Assembly: GCA_036172665.1 (NCBI GenBank)
Contig: CM069869.1
Location: 2,542,001 to 2,606,000, forward strand
Length of the DNA stretch: 64,000 bases
Source of the DNA: Prosopocoilus inquinatus
Taxonomy: Eukaryota; Arthropoda; Insecta; Coleoptera; Lucanidae
Direction: 5' to 3'
Part shown: positions 55,359-64,000 of the stretch, piece by piece
Layout: every line of letters starts with the position of its first letter
How positions within the stretch are numbered: the first letter of the stretch is position 1
Program-made: the position numbers and the translations under genes
Notes under the pieces: generated by a model
Told to the model about the DNA's origin: nothing
Seen by the model: the letters and a program-made list of their open reading frames with translations, nothing else
Database searches by the model: none

Positions 55359-56104
55359 TTGTTTATTTTCTTGAAAGATGATTCTTCGCCTCCACTCGAT
55401 GTAGGAAGCTCCGTAGGTCTTTCTTCACCAAACTAAACAAACTTTATGCTAAATTAAATTGCCTTTCTAAGAAAATATGGTAACGCATTGTGAATAAAAT
55501 TCGATTTAGAGAACATTGCATCCAAAATCTACTGCAATTCACGTAAAAATAAGAACAAGCTTGAATTAATTCTCTGTTTACACTATCCAGACATTTTGTT
55601 ATATTTAAATGTTTTAAAATGTGTATTTTACGTTTGATTGTATCGATTTTGATGTTTCCTTGATAGGAAATTCTACTTTTAATTCTTGAAATAAGATAAT
55701 TTTCATTTGCAGTTTTAATGTTAAAATATGCTCACAAATTAATTTGAAATTATTCATATCTGTACTAGAAGACTCCATTGTTAGGATTAATAGTCAAATT
55801 TACTTTTTTTTCAGTTGATTATGTAAGGTAACATTCATAGAATCGTAAAAGTCACTATGGCAAACGGTGCTTGAACTTTCAAAAACTATATCATAAATAG
55901 TTATAAAAAAAACAGAGAAATCAAAGAAATAGGGATTTTATTTACTTTTTAGATATTAATTGGTGAGTACTGAAATCTTTTTGTGCCTTAAAAAAAAAGT
56001 ATTGCATTTTCGATTTTTGTCCATAGCTCGACGCACTGTGCATCGATTTGATAGAATACTGATTAAGTGAAAATGGCCAACTTCCGGCAACTATAATTCT
56101 ACAG

Positions 56105-56485
56105 ATACAAACGCACAACCGATGAGAAGTTAGCAATAGAATTCCAGCAATAAAATTATGAAATTTCAAAATGCTGCCACCGCTAAAATAGCGATCACAG
56201 ATCAATAATATTTAATCTATTACAAAGAGTATAATGTGTAGATTCCCCTCATATGAAGAAAATGAAACAATATTTGATATTAAGTAAACTATGACTATTT
56301 AAACCAGCATAAGTCATTATTCATATATCGCACCAAAACAATTGCTTTCACTGAAAATTTTCACGTAGTCATAAAGTAAACATACATATCTATTTAATAA
56401 TGCCTTCAGAAAGTTTTACCCGGTTGATTTGAAGTAATTAGAAATTAATTAAAAGTGACTCTCAGATCAATGAAACAGTGCCAAT
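56105..56485 (+). repeat. Inner inverted repeat, left arm (pairs with 59288-59655)
   Basis: CCGATGAGAAGTTAGCAAT through CAGATCAATGAAACAGTGCC mirrors 59288-59655, about 93-95% alike. Its outer end is a diverged version of the R motif start. Confidence 0.88.
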
Positions 56486-56708
56486 TTCAAATGTTCATAA
56501 CTTTTCTCACAACACTTGCATAAAAATTCTGTTTGCAGATAATGAAAGCATGGATCGAAATCTATCGTTTAAACCACCCTCTGAGTTTTACCCAGTTGGT
56601 TTGAAGTAATTAGAAATTAATAAATTGTGACGTTTGCAACAATAAAAAAAAAACTTTACTTTGCTCTTTGTGAATTATGGCCAAGGTCTGAAGTTTGCAT
56701 TGAGTACA

Positions 56709-57251
56709 CAGGGTGTTCAAAGTTTTGTTATAGGCACACAACAACTTCGTTATTATGGAAGGTACGAAGTCGTTCAAATTGGCAAAAATATACTGCTTTT
56801 ACTCAAGATTAGTAATTAAGCATTGTTCATGCGTAAGCTGACCGGATCAGTCAGATTACGGTGGAATTCTCGATATGTTCTTCTTCTGATGAGGCCTCAA
56901 TTAGAGCCGAAATCGCTATGAGAACCCTGTTGCAATTCAGCTGAATTGTAGCAGATTTTTAATGATTTTTTTTTAATGATGAGTACAAATATCGCAATAA
57001 CTCCTTTATTATTTGTTCTGAGGTTAAGTAGTAAAGAGTACTTTATATTTAGAATTTACTATTCTTTCTTTTCACAACAAAAAATACGGAATATTTCATT
57101 AAAGAAAAGTTTACATGTGAAGATATTATGAGAACGCGATGCGTAATAGTTTTTTTGGTATCGCCGCTTAATTGTGGGTTCATTGTTGCTGATGATTTGA
57201 ACGATTTCGTACCTTAATAATTATGAAGTTATTGTATGTATACAGTGTTTC
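56709..57251. mobile_element. MITE of the ACTTCGTTATTA family, copy 2
   Basis: Starts CACAGGGTGTTCAAAGTTTT. AACTTCGTTATTATGGAAGG with TACGAAGTCGTTC (56748-56778) is mirrored by GAACGATTTCGTACC with TTATGAAGTT (57198-57228). An internal CTTCTTCTGATGAGGCCTCA with ATTAGAGCCGAAATCGC is the inverse of 18010-18050 in copy 1. Confidence 0.7.
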
Positions 57252-57699
57252 CCAAAAGTAACGGATAAATTCTATAAAATGGTTAAGAAAAGGAAGAATT
57301 CTCAGGTCGATTTTTATTTTTAAATCATCATTTGAGGATGTAATTTTCAATCCCCCATCTCTAAGCTATAACAACCCCAACTTTAAAAATTCAAGTAGCA
57401 AAGTACCTCTTGTGATACCTCGTTAAATAACACTTTTAATGCTGAAAATTTGTTAAAACTTGCGGTTTATATTGGATTTTCTCTTAATTCAGAAGGGCAT
57501 TATTCGAATCGTGAATCGATATTTTTAGACATCTATCTCCAACCATCTTTTCTACTTGCAAATTTTTCTTCTTTCCACATATTATTTGTACATCATAGTA
57601 TTTTTATTTAAGCTTTAATCATTCGCAATTACTGAGAATCACTGGGACAAACTCTATATTGGAACTTTGATCACACTATCACACTCATCTTTCTCAAAC

Positions 57700-58696
57700 A
57701 AATTTAGATATTTGATATAAAACAAGCTTTGAATGATATTACTGTCTGGTATCATTCAAATAAACTAGTAATAAATACTGACAAAACAAATGTAACCATT
57801 TTTAAGAATAACTCTAACGTTGTTAATATAAATATTGCTGAAGGAATTTCTATCAAAAATTGCAGCTACGTTAAATTGTTAGGTTTATGCATCGACAGTA
57901 ATCTTAAATGGGAAACTCATATAAATAGTTTGAAAAAAAACTTAAACAAGGCAGTGTTCTGTTTGAGAAACTGCAAAAAATTATGTAATAAAAACACACT
58001 TCGCGATATCTATTTCGGTTACTTTAACTCAGTAATGACTTATGGTATTCTTTTTTGGGGCTCTTATAGTTACGTATCAGATATTCTTTTAATTCAAAAA
58101 AAAGCAATTCGTGTCTTAGCAGGACTCGGTCCGAGGGATTCATGCAGGCAAGCTTTTCTCGAACTAGGTATAATGACGGTAATCAATCAATACATATATC
58201 AATGTGTATTATATATGTATGACAATTATAAAACCGCACCACACGTTTCTGATAATCATAGTTATGATATTAGAACTAATACTATGTTGAAAATACCTTA
58301 TTCTAAAAATACCATTCATCAAAAATCATTTTTAGTCAGATCAATAAAATTTTACAATGCCATTCCAGACAAACTTAAAAATATCAACAATAAAAAAACA
58401 TTTAAATCAGAATTAAAAAAAATTATGCTGCAACGTGTTTATTACAACTTTTCCGAATTCTATGAATAGATCTAGTCAATTTTTCATTATTAGGACTGTT
58501 ATCATTCTGTTTTATATTTTATTTTCTTTGTGTGATATTTTGTAACGTATGTACCTTGATGACTGTGATATCATTTATGATTTTCGTATTAGTTAATTTT
58601 TATTTTGTATTTTGTTTTACTCTATATTTTGTCTTGTTATTCACATAACGCTATTGTTATTATTGAATAAAGTGCTACTACTACTACTACTACTAT
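57700..58696 (+). pseudogene. 5'-truncated LINE with (CTA)n tail
   Basis: The open frame 57729-58469 (246 aa) is the segment after the RT catalytic core of a jockey/CR1-like non-LTR retrotransposon: WYHSNKLVINTDKT, VKLLGLCIDSNLKWETHI, TYGILFWGSYSYVSDILLIQKKAIRVLAG, then QKSFLVRSIKFYNAIPDKLK and a stop. The frame can be followed upstream only to about 57705 before a stop; the YADD core and endonuclease are missing, as expected for 5' truncation. The 3' UTR ends AATAAAGTG and a (CTA)7 tail (58675-58696). The frame is free of stops, so insertion is fairly recent. Confidence 0.88.
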
Positions 58697-58699
58697 ACA

Positions 58700-59287
58700 G
58701 ACTGTTTAAAAGTAACTCGGCACTATTGCAAACTATTTTATTATTAAAGTTACAGATACAATTAAATTAGCAAACTAGTAGTATCTTTCGTCCTGATTGC
58801 AACGATGCATTAAAAAAAAAAAATTGAACATCGCATTTATGAAATAAAGGGAAAAGAACACTTTTTTTTTAAATAGAACACTGTATATTATTTGACCAAT
58901 CGATAGAGAATAAAATTCTGAATTAAAATTACTCTTTATCATTTTATCGGAAATTAATAAATAAAGAAGATATTTTGATTTTTTACAAATTCATTAAGAT
59001 TGCCGTTTCAAGAACAAAACATTTGAAAACCGTGTATGTATTTGAAAACATTAATTTTGGTTTATTTGTTTATATTATAAAAGGTGTTTTTGTCTCAGTT
59101 TTGTAAAAATCTTTTAATAACAAGAATTTTTATAAGATGCATTTTCTGGCCCAGAACATGCATCTTATGAACATTCCTTTTGTTTGCACAAATCTCGATT
59201 TTTTAAGTACAAAATAATTCAGGATAATGTAAAGTTAATATTGTTTTACTCTTGTCAATGTCACAACTTATTACTTTGTAATAATTG
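58700..59287. other. No gene seen
   Basis: AT-rich spacer inside the inner inverted repeat. TTGAATAAAT-type words only. Confidence 0.35.
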
Positions 59288-59655
59288 GCACTGTTTCATT
59301 GATCTGAGAGTCACTTTTAATTAATTTCTAATTACTTCAAATCAACCGGCTAAAACTTTCTACAGGCATTATTAAATAGGTATGTATGTTTACTGTATGA
59401 CTGTGTGTACATTTTCAGTGAAAGCAATTGTTTTGGTGCGATATATGAATAATGACTTATGCTGGTTTAAATAGTCATAGTTAACTTAATATCAAATATT
59501 TTTTCAGTTTCTTCATATGAGGGGAATCTACACATTATACTCTTTGTAATAGATTAAATATTATTGATCTGTGATCGTTATTTTAGCGGTGGTAGCGTTT
59601 TGAAATTTCATAATTTTATTGCTGGAATTTTATTGCTAACTTCTCATCGGTAAAC
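59288..59655 (-). repeat. Inner inverted repeat, right arm
   Basis: Mirror of 56105-56485. Ends with CTAACTTCTCATCGG, the inverse R-motif start. Confidence 0.88.
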
Positions 59656-59786
59656 GCACATAATTCTTTGTACAGACGTTGCACAAATGAAATTTTCACA
59701 AAAAATGAAAGAGTATGTTCAAATCTACCGATTTATGCTAATTGTGAGTTTTGGCCGATCGATTTGATTGTCTAATTATCGAATTT

Positions 59787-59815
59787 TTTCGTGGTCTAGA
59801 GTCTAGACCACGAAA
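59787..59815. repeat. Perfect 29-bp palindrome
   Basis: TTTCGTGGTCTAGA and TCTAGACCACGAAA flank a single central G. It lies between the inner and outer right arms and has no counterpart on the left side. Confidence 0.9.
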
Positions 59816-60008
59816 TACTTCTTTGGTCCAATATCCAACTTATTTGTTAAACAAAAGGTTTCTCTTTCATACTTCCATATTTTTCACAAATTTCCCTTAT
59901 GCAACATCTGCACTACAATTTATGTGCGTTTATAATTAATGCTGCCTTAAAAACGTACAGCCGCCAGAACTCCTAACTACATTCGATAATTAGTCAATTA
60001 TATCGATT

Positions 60009-62196
60009 GGCCAAAACTTATTGGTGGTATTTTTGGATAAATTTGGTCAATTGGTTTCAATTTGCATGAAAATTTCGAACGTAAATATTTCCTCTAATGA
60101 GTTTTCCTTATAATTATGTACTGATCATTTAAATATTATAATTAAATTAGGTTTCGTTTTTTTTTTGTCAGTTGTTATACACCAGGGCAAACTGCAGTTA
60201 ATGACCTACATGAAGGTATTGAGTTATAAGTGTGTGATAATTAGGGTGTCTTTTTTACAGCTAATTGATATTTTATAGTTTTGTTGCTGGAGCGTTGTTG
60301 TTAACTTCTCACCGGTACAGTTGGTGTACGTAAACACGTAAGAATAAAAAAAGCCCGTGTTAGAAAATAGCTTTTCTTTGTGCGTAAAATTAATTATTCT
60401 TTCAACTCGCCGACGCGACGCTGCTGACTTTCTTAGAACGTAGAATTTAAATTAAATTAAAAAGTAGAAAAAAAAATCGGTTACGATTAAATTGATTACG
60501 TAAACATACACACCGCAAATAATCGACATCTTCATTGGCGAAATTAATTTCAAACTGATGAAACAATTGACCGATTGAAAAAATAAATAACTTAAAATAA
60601 AAACAAAAAATTAACAATCTTTCAACGAGGAACACGATGCGTATTTAAGTCAAGCGGTTTCGACTCGAGGAACTACGAAGATCGATTTCTTGTACGGCCC
60701 AGCTCTACTTAAGCACTTTTCCCTTCCCGATTGTTGCGCAATTGGGGAATATTAGATGTTGCGTTTGCTATGTTACAGATACGGATAAGAGGGGGCTATC
60801 GGATGTTGCATTTGCTATAATAGTAATAATAATCCACATATATTTATCCAAGAATTGTAATAATTATAAATATCCAATAATTATAATAATTATAAAAGTG
60901 GATAAGTCGAATATTATCTGTAATATTAATATAAAAACATGAACACATTTATAAAAATAAGTAACACAGAAAAATATTCACAAGCGTGCCATTAATTCAA
61001 TAAATTCTGTAACAGTATAATTAATTATTTTTTTTTATTTTTGATTTGAATTAGACAAGCCGGCGAACAGGGTGGCCCAACGATGCGTATTTCTTCTGTG
61101 AGGCTTATGGGAAAAAGAAATTAGGAAAAAAATCTATAAAAAAATTTATACTAGACAATACGCGACATATTGTAAAATTATTTTAAAGTATACAGAGTGA
61201 TCAGAAAAATGGTGGTTCGTGGAAACTTATTTTTTTGAAAAGGAACACCCTGTATATCTTTAGATATTTGGATGCGCCACAGTGAGCTGATTACAACGGT
61301 ATAAAGATATATTGATTTTATTGAATAACTTTAATAAAAAAAATTCTTTTTCTTGAAGAATTTTGCAAAAATTCAGTCAGTTTGAATATGAATTTCTGAT
61401 TACTGAGGTAACACAGACGAACGAAAATCTAACACGACATTTTTAGGACTTTGGCCTTTATGAAAATGTGAACAAAATTAAGATTTCTTTTTGCATTCTA
61501 CCGAGCGATCGATACTTACGAAACATTCGGTATCTCATATTTTTTTTTTAAATGAAACGGCCTACTTTTTATTTCAGAAATGGATAGCACTTAAATGCAG
61601 CTTTCTGCTGACATAAAGTTATATACCTTTATTTTTAATAATATCTTCACTAGAAATTTTCTTTTTATAAGTATTTCAATGGTTGGCGTTTTAAACTGTA
61701 CCCCAGTATTGCTACTTTCCTATCTAAATTCAATCATTTGAAGTCATTTTTCGATCATTTGATTCTACTTTCAAAGATCTCTATTTTGAATACCCCGCGA
61801 CAGGATTTATTTTACCAAAAATAATTTAAAAACAGACCAAAAAAGGTAAAACAACACATGAAATTAATTAATTTATGAGACAGTATAACTTCTGCACGTA
61901 TTACAGGATCACATATAACATAGCATATGTGTATTTCTTATTTAATTAGAAAGTTAAATTAAGGTAAGGTAAGTTTTGAAACTTATCAAGTCTTGAAGTT
62001 GCAGCAACCAGAGTATTATTCAGCACAAAATCCAACAGAATTTCGAAAGCAGTTTGTTCGTCTTTGCCAGAGTTTACTTTCTAAAAAGTACAATACACGT
62101 ATAGGATCTGCTGTAAATTTTTTTTTTTTTAAACACTGCAGCGTGTTTAAATTAAACCTGCCACTGCACCATGGATTAGGCTGTCACCTCGTCGTT
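60009..62196 (-). repeat. Right arm of ~10.3-kb palindrome (2.19 kb)
   Basis: Reverse complement of 51909-54071. Contains R motif copy 3 (60152-60321, inverted). No R copy is found outside its outer end, unlike the left side. Confidence 0.9.
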
Positions 62197-62470
62197 GTAC
62201 CAACTTGAATGAATTTATATGAACATAGTTGCATCAAAGCAGATTTGCTGTTCATTTATGTTTTAATTAAAGCTGTCACACCAACTAACGTTTAAAAAAA
62301 AAGAAACTATTTTGCTGACAGGAATTTAATTTAAAAAAGATTAATCAACCAACCAGATTATTGTTATAGTAGTTCATAATCAAAGATAATGTTTTTAATC
62401 ATTCCTGTAACGTGTTCTTCTTTTTTTTTTTGTTGGCGACGGTGTATATTTCGGTGATTAATGATTTCAG

Positions 62471-62571
62471 GACCCAAAGGAACATGGTTTCGGATAGGCT
62501 AGAAAACGTCACTCAAACGATTTCAAGGCTCCTCGAAGGATACGACATTCGATTACGACCCGATTTCGGAG
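62471..62571 (+). CDS. Lcch3: GABA-gated Cl- channel beta subunit (Lcch3-like), exon A
   Basis: Part of the extracellular N-terminal domain of a Cys-loop receptor subunit in neuronal membranes. Acceptor TGATTTCAG|G at 62470. Read in the frame starting after one base it gives SDRLENVTQTISRLLEGY then DIRLRPDFGG, the start of the ligand-binding domain of GABA-A beta-type subunits. The LEGYDIRLRPDFGG string is diagnostic of beta/LCCH3 rather than RDL, which has a KRVRPNYGG-type motif. Donor GAG|GTGAAA at 62572 splits a Gly codon. The open frame extends upstream of the acceptor but that part (Phe/Leu run) looks intronic. No signal-peptide exon was identified in the window. Confidence 0.82.
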
Positions 62572-62632
62572 GTGAAACATCCGAATCCTTTTCGCCCCCC
62601 CTCACAACTGAATTTATATTTTTCTTTCTTAG

Positions 62633-62700
62633 GCGATCCACTCTACGTAGGAATGGATTTAACGATAGCAAGTTTCGACGCGATTTCCGAAGTAAATATG
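62633..62700 (+). CDS. Lcch3: GABA-gated Cl- channel beta subunit (Lcch3-like), exon B (68 bp)
   Basis: After a 61-bp intron (62572-62632, acceptor TTTCTTTCTTAG) the frame continues GDPLYVGMDLTIASFDAISE then VNM, and ends at a consensus donor ATG|GTAAGTAAG. This is beta strands 1-2 of the extracellular domain; the family continues with a DYT motif in the next exon, expected to the right of this window. The 68-bp exon length and phase match the conserved third exon of GABA-A receptor genes. Together with exon A this is the only convincing host gene here. Confidence 0.88.
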
Positions 62701-63220
62701 GTAAGTAAGCGAGTAAGTAATATTCGTCGCAGTCGGTTTTAAATTTCCCCGCAATCAACCCTTGAACACGAACTGCATTGTCGGAGGAGGAGAGCGCCTC
62801 CGGAGGAACAATCTAAACTTTCCATTAAAATAAAAACGGCGACCGGGAATCAACGGGTTTAATTTACCCGGGGCAGCGACGACGACGACGTTGTCGTCCT
62901 CAGGTTCTGCCTCATAAATAAATTGTGGGCGAGAGTGGATGCGGTCGGGTCTCATTAAGATGTTTAAAACAGCGATTGTTCTCTCGTCGTTTTATAATTA
63001 AGTTGTAATTAAATCGATAAGGCCCGGTGACAGGCTCAGATCTGAACTTCCTTTCGTAAATTGATATTTTAATGTTTGGTTAAAAAACAATAATAATAAT
63101 AATTAAATTTCAAAATGGGCAGGATGCAAGTCGGATGTTGTTGACTAGAGACCGCCAAGTACTTCATTGTTCATATTGTTACGACGGCGTTCGCAAATAA
63201 TAATTTCAAAAAGACTTATA
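62701..63220. other. Intron of the Lcch3-like gene (start)
   Basis: Begins at the donor after exon B. GC-richer than the rest of the window to about 62960, with a GACGACGACGACG / GTCGTC hairpin near 62877-62897. No further exon is seen before the window ends. Confidence 0.6.
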
Positions 63221-63454
63221 GCCGTTTGCACCATGTCTAGTTAAAAATTAAACCAGGTTTAACAGTAAACCCAGTTTGCACCGCGGCTTAAACCGTAGTT
63301 AAAAACTCGCTAAACCAACTCAATTTAATCCGCCTTCCGTGATGGTTTAACGTTGAGTTGTTTAGCGAGTTTTTAACTACGGTTTAAGCCGCGGTGCAAA
63401 CTGGGTTTACTGTTAAACCTGGTTTAATTTTTAACTAGACATAGTGCAAACGGC
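63221..63454. mobile_element. 234-bp foldback MITE, near-perfect arms
   Basis: GCCGTTTGCACCATGTCTAG at 63221 is mirrored by CTAGACATAGTGCAAACGGC at 63435-63454. Pairing continues through TTAAACCAGGTTTAACAGTA, AACCCAGTTTGCACCGCGGC and TTAAACCGTAGTTAAAAACT to a short centre near 63338. Confidence 0.88.
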
Positions 63455-63487
63455 CATTAAAGAATTAAACACTGACTTAACATAATA

Positions 63488-64000
63488 CGTGGGCTGCTGG
63501 AAAAGTTTCTGGAAACGGTATGAAAAAACGCATATGAAATTTGGTAAACGGTATCATTGTTTTTCGAAGTATTCGCCTTTGACGTCAATACACTTTTGCA
63601 TCCGTTCGAACCAATTTCTAAAGCACGTTTTTCACTCTAAAGATGGTACCTCAGAAACCAGTGTCCGGAATGTTTCAACCGCTGCTTCAGCCGACGAAAA
63701 TCGCTCACCACGCATTTTATTTTTGATATTTAGGAACAAAAAGAAATCATTAGGTGATAAATCAGGTGAATATGGACAATGAGTCATTAATTCAACATTT
63801 TTGTTGGACAAAAATCAACTGTCAATAATTCGTCGAATTCGATTGTTTCTTCTTATTTGATCGATGACTTCCGGCAAACAAATTGTAGTATACCAATCAG
63901 CATTCACGGTTTTTCGATCCTCTAAAGCCACGGTTGCTACGTGTCCAGTTAAACCAAAGAAACAAGCAATCATTTGCTTCGCAGCACTGCGTGAACGGAC
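63488..64000 (-). mobile_element. mariner copy 3, 3' part, cut by window edge
   Basis: Terminus CGTGGGCTGCTGGAAAAGTT after TA (63486-63487); the complement matches the 3' ~510 bp of copy 2. Relative to copy 2 it lacks about 39 bp, removing the HHDNASSHSA motif with the second catalytic Asp, but keeps a 7-bp block that copy 2 lost. Inactive. Confidence 0.92.

Noticed and set aside
53142..60942. Identical short open frames in both palindrome arms (53142-53342/60742-60942 and 53449-53637/60447-60635)
   Set aside because: Their conservation is explained by the DNA duplication. They are short, AT-biased and lack any family resemblance.
1..64000. tRNA, rRNA or bacterial-type operon features
   Set aside because: No tRNA A/B boxes with cloverleaf, no rRNA stretches and no bacterial-style gene packing outside the virus-like element were seen by eye.

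Overview
This is an AT-rich, repeat-laden piece of an animal nuclear genome, most likely an insect. The evidence for an insect is mariner, Tigger/pogo and piggyBac relics, many foldback elements ending in CAGGGTG-type termini, small (56-70 bp) GT-AG introns, and two exons of an insect-type GABA-gated chloride channel beta subunit (Lcch3-like) at 62.47-62.70 kb on the + strand. Apart from those exons I see no convincing host coding sequence. The window may be largely intron or 5' flank of that gene, filled with transposons.

Layout. 1-6.6 kb: tandem and inverted repeats and small MITEs. 6.65-8.83 kb: Tigger/pogo element with TA target duplication. 9.5-11.6 kb: piggyBac pseudogene split by a 1.35-kb element. 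13.6-16.3 kb: two mariner copies. 17.1-22.7 kb: foldback elements and a decayed tandem repeat. 24.56-43.73 kb: a complete 19,168-bp Polinton/Maverick (adintovirus-like) element with a perfect 6-bp target duplication (GTCGGG). 43.7-51.7 kb: T-rich repeat, MITEs, and a hAT MITE inside a LINE relic. 51.7-62.2 kb: a 10-kb palindromic structure (2.2-kb arms) holding nested inverted repeats and a 5'-truncated LINE. 62.47-62.70 kb: Lcch3-like exons. 63.2-64 kb: a MITE and a third mariner copy cut by the window edge.

The Polinton is the main object. One rightward gene encodes protein-primed DNA polymerase B. All other genes run leftward: retroviral-type integrase, conserved unknown proteins, packaging ATPase, major and minor capsid candidates, an adenovirus-type cysteine protease, a phospholipase-A2/pVI-pX-like minor virion protein and a right-end unknown gene. 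Together they would supply replication, integration, capsid building, maturation and membrane penetration. Features not obvious from simple ORF calling are: (i) the protease frame has no usable ATG and overlaps the PLA2/pVI gene at an in-frame A_AAA_AAC slippery heptamer immediately before UGA, indicating -1 frameshifting; (ii) several genes appear spliced, including PolB, and in the rightmost gene the start codon is itself assembled by splicing; (iii) next to PolB lies a ~0.7-kb array of about 65 copies of an 11-bp unit whose reverse complement is TCAAGGTCA, the monomeric nuclear-receptor (FTZ-F1/ERR) half-site, with DR5 spacing; (iv) both termini contain a perfect 39-bp-arm hairpin. TIRs differing at about one base in the first ~100 bp, the intact TSD and open core genes indicate a recent insertion.
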